Positions 11,607 through 22,861 of a stretch of 64,000 nt of DNA are shown piece by piece. The DNA lies in contig NC_019868.2 in NCBI RefSeq assembly GCF_002234675.1, positions 1,390,084 through 1,454,083 of the forward strand. Direction: 5' to 3'. Made by a program: the position numbers and the translations under genes. This DNA is from Oryzias latipes. Its lineage: Eukaryota > Chordata > Actinopteri > Beloniformes > Adrianichthyidae. The first letter of the stretch is position 1; each line of letters begins with the position of its first letter. A model generated the notes under the pieces. It saw only the letters and a list, made by a program, of their open reading frames with translations, ran no database searches and had not been told where the DNA came from.

Positions 11607-14599
11607 TAACACTAAAAACTTTTGTCCAGTCAATAAAATTCATAGATTCCTAATAAAATAGCAAGATATTACTCTACTCTATCATCTTAACAGTTACTTT
11701 ATACCAATACATATGGAAAAAGGTAAATAAAAGTGCTTGCATTTTAGTTTTATTTGCTGCTTTGCTAGGCGTCGATCTACACCCGGCCATGTGTGCATGA
11801 GGCATAAATTAACATGCTGCACCATTCATTTGGCAGCATTTCTGTTTTGGGGACGCCATTTTTGAAGTCCCCATGCGATGACTGTGTGTACAAATTGACC
11901 TTCCCACATCAGATGGACACCAGTATGCACACACGTGTGTTTGTGTGCAGTCACTGCAAGGACACCTGGTTCAAAGGAGAGTGTGTATTTTTAGAGAAAA
12001 GAGGAAGAGAGCCTCAGCTGTTGCTGGAGATGAAGGTGAGAGGAACTCAAAGACAGTTTGTTTCCCTGGTGGAGGAATCAGGTGGTAGATGTGATCAGAG
12101 CAGGAGTCTCCCTACCTATAAGAAGCCCCCCCTCTCTTAAAGGCTCCTGAAAATTGACTTCACTTGTTCTGACACACACACACATGAAATAGTTCATGCT
12201 CAAATCCAGTTTTTTATTTTACATTAACTAAAAGAGTTTTTTCTGCATCTGGAGAACATCCCAGGTCAAGAGGTGATACTATTGGCCATGAGACTCTGGC
12301 TCCGCCCCTCCTGCTTAGTAACGCTGCCCGAAGTAGCAGAAACGAAAAGTGAAAAGTTTTGTAAATATTTGTTAATAATTTTTTAAACAAACTTTTTCTA
12401 AAATTTGTACACTGTTTTTTGTCTTTGTATTTTTGGTTGTTAAACTGTTCTTATGTGATTTTAAACACACGCATGCAATGTTGTGTAGCTGAAATGTAGC
12501 ACAATGAATCAGATAAAAGTAAAAGTTAGGTTTTGCTTATTTTTCAGACTGGATAAATCGGAGGATCACTTTCTAAACTGGCCATGAATCATTTTCCTTT
12601 TATCTGTAATGTGACAAACACACAAACCCTTGCAAGGTAACATTATCTTTTATCTATTCATTATTTAAATGAAACGACCATATAAGTTTGAAGGATGTGA
12701 TGGCTTCTTTCTTTACTCTATTTATGCCACCCCCCCTCCACACACACACGCACAAATGCACACACAACCCCTTACACACAGCCTTTACCATGCTGTCACT
12801 GCCGTTTTATGTTCACTCATTCCAACTTGAAGACTGTGAAATTCAAAAGTAGAGGACATGTTTAGCCAGGTATGCTCATGGATTGAATTCATGTCCCCTG
12901 TGGTCATTCTCTCAGCACAACTTTAATTTTGCTCCTCAGCAGGGGTGATTGGAAAATAACTTTTTTGTAACTTTTTTTAGCTGCTCTGGAGCTAAAATAT
13001 GGACTTTTCTCAGAGACTATTCAACCCTCCAGGATTTTTTTTATTAAATATTTTACAATTCTTGTTTTTTGTCCATTTCTACTCTCAGAGTTTTCTTCCA
13101 CAGATTGTTTGTAAAAGCCCATGGTTTTAGGCATTATTCTGGTTTGAACTGTCAATTAAACCTCCCCAGTAAGTTGTGTCAGACTTAAAATTCTTTTCCC
13201 ATCACAGAGTAGCTGCTGCCTCGTGCATGGTTCATCTGCTCTCCTCGCTTCTTTCTCCTTTAAACAAATTCCATATTACAATACTTCTAGACTTTACACA
13301 AACATACATCCAGATCATCAACAAGAACTATGGACCCACCACAACTACTCATATTGAGATGACTATTGTTGTAATTTTAGGGTATATAAGTAAAATTGAA
13401 TTGAATTGAAATGAATGTTAACCCTATTTTCTAAATGATTGCTGAGGTTCCATATTTGGATAGATGAGCATCGGCATAAAAAACAGCAATGCAGATTTCA
13501 GACAAAAGGTTTATACTTTAGAGCAATACTCAATAAATCTGACTGACACTGGCTAGATTTTTTTCTTGAGTGATTAGAAGCTGGAACAAAGTAGAATGTC
13601 CTCTCCATGTCAGGAAAAAGTCACCTCCTAAAGCAAAGGAATGTATTTATCTAGGTGAGGAACACACGGATTGACTGACGGATTGCTGCAGGGACTGCTG
13701 TATTCTGGACTTTGTTCCATTCTGTGGGGGAGAGAACACATCAATAAACCGTGACAAACTCATTTTTCAGTTCTAGTTAAACAGAACTGAGAAAAGAACG
13801 CAGACGTGTGAGATTTATGAACATAGAGGTTATCTCAGATACATGACAAGAGTCTCCTAATTAAAACAAAAATTCCTGCGCTGTGAAACTGTATACAAAT
13901 AGAAAGGAACACCGAGCAAGAAAACAGTTTCTACTCCCCATCCTGGTTCAGTTGAGAAGGTCATATATACATTATGAGGTCAAAAAATCATTTTTTGCAA
14001 GAAGGGGGCAGCATTTCGATAGGGGCACAGGTTTTAGGAAAAGGGGTCAAGTTTTTCCCGGCCTTGATTAGTAACATTGATTAAGCAGAGAAAGTTCGTC
14101 AGGTTTTATTTTGAGGGTCATGTTGTTTACTTTGAACCTTTTGAATAACACAACAGAGCAGAACCGGGAATTTGTAAGTTTGTCTTTGCATCCTTGATAG
14201 AGAACTGGTTGAGTTGTTTCCAACAACGGAAACAGCCTTCAGCATGTACTTGAACTAAACTAACACTCGAAGCTCTGCAGCAGTTCATCCCTGAGGTAGT
14301 TTGAAAACTGCAAATGTACCAGTTCATTTGCTATTTCAAGTTCTGTTAACATATTCAACTTTAATGAAGCTGGTGTCATGTCAGATGGAGAGGTGGAGGT
14401 TTGTCTGAAGGCCATAAGCCGAATGGAACTGTTTGAATAAATACATCTTATTTTGCCAAACTGAACTTGTGAGTGAATATTAAGAATGCCAACTCTTTCA
14501 GACAATATTTCAATGGTTTAGATATAGTGTATGTTGTTCAAAAGTCAATGTGACAAAAATCACAAATTTGACCACAAACGCAATTTAAGAGCCAAGGGC
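11607..14599. other. no gene seen; minor low-complexity tracts
   Basis: No supported gene. A C/CA-rich simple stretch lies at about 12725-12782. At 13360-13412 the sequence GGGTATATAAGTAAAATTGAATTGAATTGAA resembles a LINE 3' tail. Frames of about 60-108 codons here (for example 11814-12140) show no domain. Confidence 0.45.
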
Positions 14600-14684
14600 A
14601 CCCACACACACACTCACCCCCACACTCACACACACGCACGCACCCCCCCCCCCCCCCACACACACACACACCCACACACACACT
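14600..14684. repeat. CA-rich microsatellite interrupted by a C tract
   Basis: (CA)n runs on the plus strand interrupted by a run of C at about 14643-14657. Confidence 0.95.
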
Positions 14685-14942
14685 TGTTGGGATTGCAAAC
14701 TCTAAATAAAGCAATAAAAATAACAAAAAAAGTATCTATCTTGACCATGCAAATGCTAAAATATCTCAAATACACTTGATAAAGATGGCTTCCAGATCAC
14801 AGCTTGTCTCAAAAGAGAAAAGCTCACAGGCTGTACTCAGACTATATGGACTATAAGACTTCTAAAACATAGTTATTGCTTTTTAAAATCTTCTGTAATA
14901 TAATCCAAGAACTAATTAGACTTGTCTTAGTGCAGAAGCATT

Positions 14943-15302
14943 ATAATAATAATAATGGATTGGATTTATCTGCACTTTTCAAGTCACTCAAAGCGCTTAC
15001 ATTGTGTCCATTATTCATTCACTCCTCATTCATACTTGGTGACGGTAAGCTACTGATGTAGCCACAGCTGCACTGGGGCAGACTGACAGAAGCGTGGCTG
15101 CCATTTCGCGGCTACGGCCCCTCTGACCATCACCGGGGCATTCATACACATTCACACACCAGTGGAGCCACACTGGAGGTAAGGAGGGTGAAGTATCTTG
15201 CCCAAGGACACAACGACAGTTGGCTGGGGGGAGTGGGGATCGAACCGCCGACCCTTCGATCATTGGACGACCCGCTCAACCGCCTGAGCCACTGCCACCC
15301 GC
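14943..15302 (-). repeat. tRNA-derived SINE, minus strand, second family
   Basis: Read on the minus strand it begins with a tRNA-like head: A box TGGCTCAGGCGG near 15285 and B box GGTTCGATCC near 15240. It ends in a tail of ATT repeats (ATAATAATAAT at 14944-14957 on plus). A possible GCATT target duplication is at 14938-14942 and 15301-15305. Its head differs from the SINE family at 10063 and 34880. Confidence 0.8.
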
Positions 15303-15470
15303 ATTCATTGCTGGACTTCAGTTACTGTATTTCTTTAAGTAAAAATGTAAATTGATAAAAACACATTAAAAGTTATCTTCTATACAGAATAGATTGACAA
15401 GAAATAGATTTAGTTTTTCCTATGGCATGTCTATGAAGACTCTTATTCATCCAGGTAGAATCCATCATTG

Positions 15471-16414
15471 TAGTAGGTTTAAAGGTTGTCATCTGGACTT
15501 GGTTTTTAAAGTTGAAGATTTTTCACCTCTTTTCCAAAAGGCTTTGTCAATTCTAAAATAGCTGGTAAAAAACTAGTTTAACCCTTGTGCTATCCTAGGC
15601 ACTTTAACATGGGGAGTTGGGTCATCCAGACCCACTAGACAGTGCGCTGAACCTTTTTTCTTCAATGATTTGTGATCTTCACTGGTGTCCATGGATTACA
15701 TGAAATCTTTCCACCGTTATCCACCTTTGTCATGGTAGGGAGAACACGTCAATGGAAGGGGGGGGGTAATCTAAGATAGCACAAGGGTTACATGAACTCA
15801 TGGGGGGGAGGAGTCAGACCTGAAACTGGATAGTTTTGTCTACTTAGACTACATGGTTTCGGGTCGTTTGGAGTCTTTTGTCCTCCGCTGGGGTTGGGGA
15901 GCCATTGACTCCCTCCCCAACCTGGTCATATCTTTCAACTGTTAACGACTCCGGTTGTTTGGGTTTCAGAACACAATTGTAGATGGATGGACGAATGAAC
16001 CTGAGACCACCATGTTGGTAAAGCCGCTTGTGTAGAGGTTGTTTGGTTTCTCTTATATACTGTTCATTGCAGTTTTCTTTGCAGTGGATAGAGTACACAA
16101 CATTACTCTGTTTGTAGCTAGGAATTTTGTCCTTTGGATGAACCAGTTTTTGTCTGAGAGGATTAACAGGTTTGAGATGAACTGTTCTCTGAAAATCCTT
16201 TTTAGTTTTTCAGACAGGCCTGAGATATTAGGAATTGAAATACTGGTCCATTCAGGCTCTTGTTTCTTCTTATCTTGTTTTTCTTGTATGTTGGGATCTG
16301 GTGAAAGCCCAGTTGGGATATCCACAGGTTCAGAATTGACAAAGCCTTTTGGATAAGAGGTGAAATGTCTTCAACTTTAAAAAACAAGTCCAGGTGACAA
16401 CCCTTAAACCTACT
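15471..16414 (-). mobile_element. Penelope-like retroelement relic with inverted terminal repeats
   Basis: Arms 15471-15554 and 16332-16414 are inverted copies of one another (GTTGTCATCTGGACTTGG and AAGCCTTTTGGATAAGAGG regions). Between them the minus strand encodes, in several frames, LRQKLVHPKDK and NVVYSIHCKENCNEQYI-RETKQPLHKRLYQH (about 16120-15990). This is the linker and GIY-YIG endonuclease N-terminal part typical of Penelope-like elements. The reverse transcriptase is absent. Several frameshifts and stops make it dead. A piggyBac MITE is inserted at 15582-15787. Confidence 0.8.
15582..15787 (-). mobile_element. piggyBac MITE, copy 1
   Basis: Ends CCCTTGTGCTATCCTAG ... CTAAGATAGCACAAGGG are inverted repeats. 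Left flank TTAA (15578-15581); right flank TTAC (15788-15791), a one-base change from TTAA. Internal sequence is the reverse complement of copies at 36173, 41208 and 47439. TTAA targets and CCCTT-type termini are piggyBac hallmarks. Confidence 0.9.
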
Positions 16415-16439
16415 AGTATGAATTTCCTATGGTAAAGCG

Positions 16440-17512
16440 AAATAAAGCCTTCTGATGAACTAAAGTCCCAAAAGTCTAGAATTCAGCTTGTTTTGTGCGG
16501 TTTTGAGTTCTGCAGCCTGCCAGTCCTTCAGGTTTTGTTTTTACAGTTCATTTTGAAGCCTCTCCAGCCAAAGAAGCACTTATCATGTTTAGCAGCACAG
16601 ATGTTGCTTTTGCTATGTTGCTGTTATTTGCCACACTAAGCTCCCTCTGGCATTGTTGAACAGGCGAGAAAAAAAGAGAAGGGTGAGTGAGAAAGTTCAA
16701 GCATTCAGTCTACATAGACTGATGCTTTAAAATCCATTAACCGATTTTTTGCATCACTTAATAAACAAGTGATGGAGTTGCGGGCAAACTAGTCTGACCC
16801 ACATCTGCTTGCTGCTCACAGGTTTTCTCCAGCAGGAAAAACACCTCTTCCACAAATCCATGTAGTCAAGGACTAAACAACTAAAAAAAAGGAAGATTTA
16901 ATGGCAATTCAGCAAAGCTGCACTGACATCCAGGACAAACCATCAAGAGGTCAAATCAGGAGACATTCCCACTCCAAGTTCTTTAAAATCCCATTTCAAT
17001 CATCTATTGATCTATCATCAAAGCATTCCCAGTGGTCTTTTCATAAGGATTTTGCAATATTTAGCCAAAATATGTGTCGTTTTCTAGGACATAGTTTCCG
17101 CAGAGCGGCAGTAGTTCATCAAAGATTTTCCTCTGAGTTTTGGGCGGGACTTTTGGCACAGAAGTAAGCCTCCACTTACACTGTATTTCCCATAATTCCT
17201 TTGTTTACACTCTCTTCTGCTGGCTTCCTGCCTCCTGCAAACCATCGCAGTTTTTGCGTCACATCTGCGAGCTTTTTCAAACAGCATTTTTTTCACATTC
17301 TCCTGATTCACAACAATTTGGATAATGAAATTCTAAGAAATATTAGCTTTCATCTGTTTGCTCAGTTGTTGGACAGGACAAGTAAAAAAAAAAAAGAAAT
17401 ATTACCTTTCTTATTTTTTGGCCTCCATCAGGAGAAAAACCCAACATTGACATGCTTCAGTTTCAGTTTAGTTTTTTTCAAACACAAAACAAATGAGAAA
17501 GTCAACACACAG
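16440..17512. other. no gene seen; one 50-bp segment repeated elsewhere
   Basis: No supported gene. Bases 17345-17396 (ending GGACAGGACAAGTAAAAAAA) are closely repeated at 37593-37645, also in the plus orientation, marking an unnamed dispersed repeat. Confidence 0.4.
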
Positions 17513-17898
17513 TGGTTTAAAAGACATAAAATAATACAGTGTGCTTGAAAAGGAGTGGGTTGAAGAGAAAATCTTGTCTGCTCCCACCCCTTTTTACAAA
17601 ACCTTATGATGTGCGTATTCAATGCGCGTATTGCTATTTACAGATAGTTACAAAACATTCACAATACAATTCTGCATGGCAACTGTGCTAAAGTGACATT
17701 TTTTGTTTATTCGTTTCTGGCCTTATACAGTTCTAATAGTGACTTCTTGTAGGATTTTTCGAATATTTGTAAACTTTTGCTTTGTTTTAAACCTTCATCC
17801 AATCCATTCCATAGATCTACGCCACAATTAGATAGACACATTTTCTTTTTTGTTGTTCGTATGCACTGCTTTTTGAAATTCGTTTTTTTTCTTAGATT

Positions 17899-19923
17899 TT
17901 AACTCCTGTCTCTGTCTTTGAACATTGGCTGTAAGTTTATTGGAAGTAAGTTGTATCTGGCTTTGTACATGATGAGAGCTGTTTTCAGTTTCAGTAGATC
18001 CCATAATTTTAATAAACCCGACTTTAAAAACAGAGCGTTTGTATGTGTCCCATAATCCACTCTATGGACAATTTGAACAGTTTTTTTTGTAAGAGATATA
18101 AACACTTTAGGTTTGTTTTATAAGTATTTCCCCAAACTTCTGCACTGTACTGTAAATATGGTAGTATTATGGATGAATATATTAGTAAACGTGCCTTGTG
18201 AGTGAGAGTATGGCGCGTTTTTCCCATGTTGCTATGCTTTTGGCAATTTTAACTCTGACCTGCTTTATTTGTGGTTTCCAGTTTATTTTGTCGTCCAGAA
18301 TAACTCCAAGGAACTTGATTTCAGACACTCTTTCCATAACGTGATTATCAATGGCAACTTTTATTTCTAAATCTGAAGGAATGTGGTGATTTCCGAAAAT
18401 CATGAATTTAGTTTTGTTAACACTGAGGGACAGTTTATTTTTGTCAAACCATTGTTTTAGTTTCCCTAATTGTGTATTTACTCTTTTTACAATTTCCCTG
18501 AGGCTCTCCCCTGTACAGACCATACTTGTGTCGTCTGCATATAAAAAGTATTTAAGTGTATTTGATACCAAGCGTATTCATTGACGTGGAGGATGAACAG
18601 TATGGGACCTAATATTGACCCTTGTGGAACTCCACAGCTTAAATTTAGCAGGGATGATTTACAGTGATCCAGTTGGACAAACTGCTGCCTGTTATTAATG
18701 TAACTTTTTAACCATTCTAATGCTGGTCCTCCTATTCCATACTTTTCCAGTTTTTTTACTAAAATGTTATGGTCAATAGTGTCAAAAGCCTTTTTCAGGT
18801 CGACGAACACTCCTACTGCGAACTCTTTATTGTCAGTGCCATTTATAATTTCTTCGGTTAAGTGCGTAATGGCCATGGACGTTGATCTGTTTTTTCTGAA
18901 ACCATATTGATCGTCGGATATTAGTTTGTGTTTTTCTATAAAACTTTCAAGCCTTATGAGGAATACTTTTTCTAGTATTTTTGAGAATTGGCAGAGTAAA
19001 GACACTGGTCTGTAGTTTGTTAGTTGGTGTTTGTCTCCTGATTTGTGTAGTGGAATTACTTTGGCTATTTTCATTTTTTCTGGAAATGTTGCTGTTTGAA
19101 AGGATAAGTTGCAAATATGGGTTAGCGGGTCAACAATGGAATCGATTACCTTTTTTATCACCATCATATTTATTCCGTTACAGTCAGTAGATGTTTTGTT
19201 TTTGAATTCGTTGACGCTTTTAAGAACTTCTTTTGCTTCCACGTGTCTCAAATACATCGAGTTTGGATTTCTTATTATGCCGTGTTCGACTGTTTCTTTT
19301 TCTGATGTTTTTGAACATTTTAATTCGTCGGCTAGCTTTGGCCCTATTTTTACAAAATATTCATTAAACTCCTCTGTCATGTCCTGAATATCATTGCACA
19401 TCTCATTTTTACCAACTAGAGAGTCTGGGTAATTTGTTTTCTCTTTGTGTTTTCTAATGACACTGTTCAGTACTTTCCAAATTTCTTTAGTGTTTGACTT
19501 ATTTTTTTCTAATATTTCTGTGTACAGGTAATAGTCTTTTTTGCATGTTCTAATGATACTGGTTAGTTTGTTTTTATATTTTTTGTATTGCTGTTTGGCT
19601 TCTACAGTTCTGTTTTTTAAGAATTGTTTGTATAAACTGTTCTTTTTTCTGCATGCGTTTATCAGTCCAGTGGTCATCCATGGGTTTTTATTACGTTGAT
19701 TTCTGTTACAGGATTATGTAAGTGGGCAGTTTTTGTCGTATATGGATGTAAACTCCTGCATAAATATTTCATAGGCTGTGTTGACATCATTACTTTCATA
19801 CAGAGTTTTCCAGGTTTGTGCTTGTAGTTCTGATTTAAAAGTATTTATTGATTCCTCTTAGTTTTCTCCGGTAAACTATTTGCTTTTTCTCTTTTATTTC
19901 TCTACAAAGGCATTCATAGTTAG
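17899..19923 (-). pseudogene. LINE A reverse transcriptase and C-terminal region
   Basis: An open frame 19677-18487 (minus) holds the palm motifs: KVIPLHKSGDKHQLTNYRPVS, FVDLKKAFDTIDHN (motif A, first catalytic Asp) and GVPQGSILGPILF (motif B). A frameshift near 18585 moves the YADDTSMVC box (motif C, Asp pair intact) and thumb into the frame 18571-18182. Two more shifts near 18230 and 18060 spread the C-terminal part (LLIYSSIILPYLQYSAEVWG; ALIMYKARYNLLP) over further frames. Catalytic residues remain but the protein is broken in at least three places. The 3' UTR continues to about 17515. Confidence 0.92.
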
Positions 19924-19928
19924 CAAAT

Positions 19929-20488
19929 AGGCAAGGCAAGGCAAGTTTATTTGTATAGCACAATTCGTACACAAAGTAATTCAAGGTGCTTCACAAAACA
20001 GAAAAATGCATTAAAATCACAATACATCATAGAAATAATCAACGTAAAATTTACTTTAACAGAAAATTTTTAGTCTAGATTTGAACATGAACACAGAAGA
20101 GGCCTGTCTTACGACTTCAGGGAGGCTGTTCCAGATTTTAGCTGCAGAATATTGAAACGCTGATTCCCCTTGTTTAGTTCTGACTCTGGGAATCAACAGG
20201 AGGCCGGCCCCTGAGGTCCTCAGAGTACGAGATGGTTCATATGGCACTAACATGTCAGAGATGTACTTTGGTGCTCGGCCATGGAGAGACTTGTACACAA
20301 GCAGAGCTGCTTTGAAGTCTATTCTTTGAGGTACAGGGAGCCAGTGCAGAGACCTGAGCACAGGACTAATGTGATCATACTTCCTGGTTTTGGTCAGGAC
20401 TCGAGCAGCAGCATTCTGGATGTACTGAAGCTGTTTTGCAGCTCGTTTGGAGAGGCCGGTGAGCAGGCCGTTACAGTAGTCTAACCTA
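19929..20488 (-). pseudogene. L2-type LINE B, C-terminal RT fragment and tail, inserted in LINE A
   Basis: Minus frame 20496-20056 reads CRLDYCNGLLTGLSKRAAK, HWLPVPQRIDFKAALLVYK and a C-terminus with FQYSAAKIWNSLPEVVRQ, the classic L2 end. The 3' tail (plus-strand GCAAGGCAAGGCAAG and TTATTTGTATAGCAC) starts at 19929, directly next to the AAATA target copy. The L2 reading continues on the far side of the CACTA-like element at 29474-29501, where it ends at the second AAATA. So L2 entered LINE A and was later split itself. Confidence 0.88.
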
Positions 20489-20596
20489 CACTGCAAATTT
20501 TGTCAATCTACCTAAGATTATCAATCTTAAAACTAGCTGTAAAATCTTATTGATCTTAATTTTAGATAAAAACAGCACCACGTGTAAGATTATTAC

Positions 20597-20855
20597 ACTT
20601 GTTTTAAGAAAAATATGCATTACCTGTCTTGATCAGTTTGTAAATCTAGAAAGTAGTCATTTTACATGCAAAACAAGAAAAAAACACTGCAAGCCTGATT
20701 TAAGGACAGGAAAACGTCCTAATTTAAGTTTATCAAACTTGTTTTAAGACAAAAATATGCATTACCTTTCTTGATCAGTTTGTAAATTTAGAAATTAATC
20801 ATTTTCCATGCAAAACAAGAAAAAATACTGCAGGCCTGATTTAAGCACAGGTTAA
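20597..20855 (+). repeat. two-copy subterminal tandem repeat in element C
   Basis: The block starting ACTTGTTTTAAGA at 20597 recurs at 20737 (period about 140 bp). Both blocks contain ATGCATTACC, TTGATCAGTTTGTAAAT and a CACTGCAAG/TACTGCAGG motif followed by CCTGATTTAAG. Such subterminal repeats are typical transposase-binding arrays in CACTA elements. Confidence 0.8.
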
Positions 20856-22824
20856 GGTCTTAAGTTTATTTTAGATGTAACCATATTATCTGATATCCAA
20901 AAATGTACTTGAATACTGATGTTCAATAGCTCATCCAATATTTATAGGATAAACAATAGATAAGTATTTTTGTTTTTTACTGCAATATCGTCATCAACAT
21001 TATATTTGATCAAAACACTGATTTTGAAATGATATGATAACCAAGCTTGTTTTCAGCACTTATAAACGTAAGCAAGATTAGGTATAGCTAGTTCATAAGC
21101 AAGAAGGTCTCTGTTAAATCAGTGTTTCGTAAACCTGGCTTCAATACAATGTTGTCTGTCTTGTCAACAATCCATTGTTACAACAAAATCTTTTGTGTAG
21201 GTCCAAAAGTAAGTATTGTTTTATTCGCAGAAATGATAATTAGTGACCTTTCACATACATATTTGTTAATATTGAGAACAAGCCACTTCACTCTAACAGC
21301 ATGGTTATCTGATTTAAATTTAAATTATAAACAGTAATTTGCAATCCACAGATGATGCAATCATAATTCTACCGCGCTTGGTTTGGGCAATACCAACTCA
21401 ATATTTTGTGCAAAGATCTATTTTGAATCGAAAGATTGTACAAATCAGACAATGATTATCTTCCTTAATAAAAGAAGTTATTTGTTACACTCAACCAAGG
21501 TTTACGTAGAATATTTGATCTTTTAAAATATGTATTTTTCATGTTTTGTCGTAATTTTTCAATGGAACATTCCGGCGGGCACAAGCAAAAATGGAAAAGT
21601 CCATTGTGACCAAATGAAGGGGGATTAATATGTTCAGAAGACTTGCTTAAGATAAACTAGTAGAGCCAACACGTTATATGCTGTTTTATAACTTATTTAT
21701 TTTCATAATGATGGCATAAGGAAGTGTAACACAAAAAAATAATTCTATTTATTGCATTTTTGGGATACCCTTGGAGTATTTTCATATTGTGACCGACCCA
21801 GCGCCATCTTGTCACATTTGCGACGTACATCTGATGATCCAGAACATGACGAGGACGAACAGGAAAAACAATTAGGAATATAATATTCGGCGGACAAGAT
21901 AAAAGGAGGTAAGCTATATTAAATTATATGACATAGAATAAATCACCATTACGCTCCACGCAGCTGGTAAAGATTATAAAGTGGGTTTAAACATCTTGAG
22001 AAGCAGGCTAACGGAGCAACTAGCTAGCTTGCGCTACTAGCACTATTTTAGCTACTCCGTCACTTTTTTGTAAGTATCCTGTATACATCATAAATATACT
22101 TTAAAATACAATTAATGAGATTTTGGTTCTGTTTAAATATGTTAAATTAATTTTTTGTTTAGTAAAAATGTATTTCAGTGTTAAGAAGTATGCTATTGTA
22201 GTAAGCTAACTTGAGTTATTGCTAGCCCAATACTGCGCGGTAACTCAGTTTTATGCTAGGGTTGCTAGATTGGGCAGTTTCCCACCCAAATCGGCCAGTT
22301 TGAAAGACTGTTTGTCATGTATGCTTGATGATCTTAAAGTTAGAATGAAAAGTTACTATTGTTGGCAGAAATTAAAACACAATTTTTGATCACTTCTAGT
22401 GAATAAGGATAGTATGCAAGTACAAGCTAGGCATTATAAAACTCTGCAGGAAATGTACAAAAAGTAGAAGCCCAAGCTGATCTTAACAGTTTTTTGATCT
22501 GGAGTTTCAGGCCAAACGAGCTTACATTGATTGTGGAGCCATACGAGGAGATACCAGAGCTTCATCCATCGTGGATGTTTATCCAGAGAACTGTATCATG
22601 TAAGTATTATGTAAAAAGTATAAAGTAAAAATTTTAAATGTATATATATTTTTCATCACTTGTTTTGTCATTGCAGGTGCCTAGAGAAATGCATAGAGTC
22701 CTTGCTCCCCACTATGATGAATTCATTGAGGAAGTCAGAATGTGATGGGAGGATTGCTGCGCCAGGGTCATTTTACAGAGTATGAAAGAAGGCAATAAAG
22801 CCACCAATCAACAGGGATAAAAGT

Positions 22825-22859
<35 letters not shown>

Positions 22860-22861
<2 letters not shown>

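Noticed and set aside
11814..12140. 108-codon plus-strand frame
   Set aside because: No recognisable domain or splice context.
14600..14684. CA/C-rich tract considered as a regulatory or telomere-like repeat
   Set aside because: It is an ordinary interrupted dinucleotide microsatellite.
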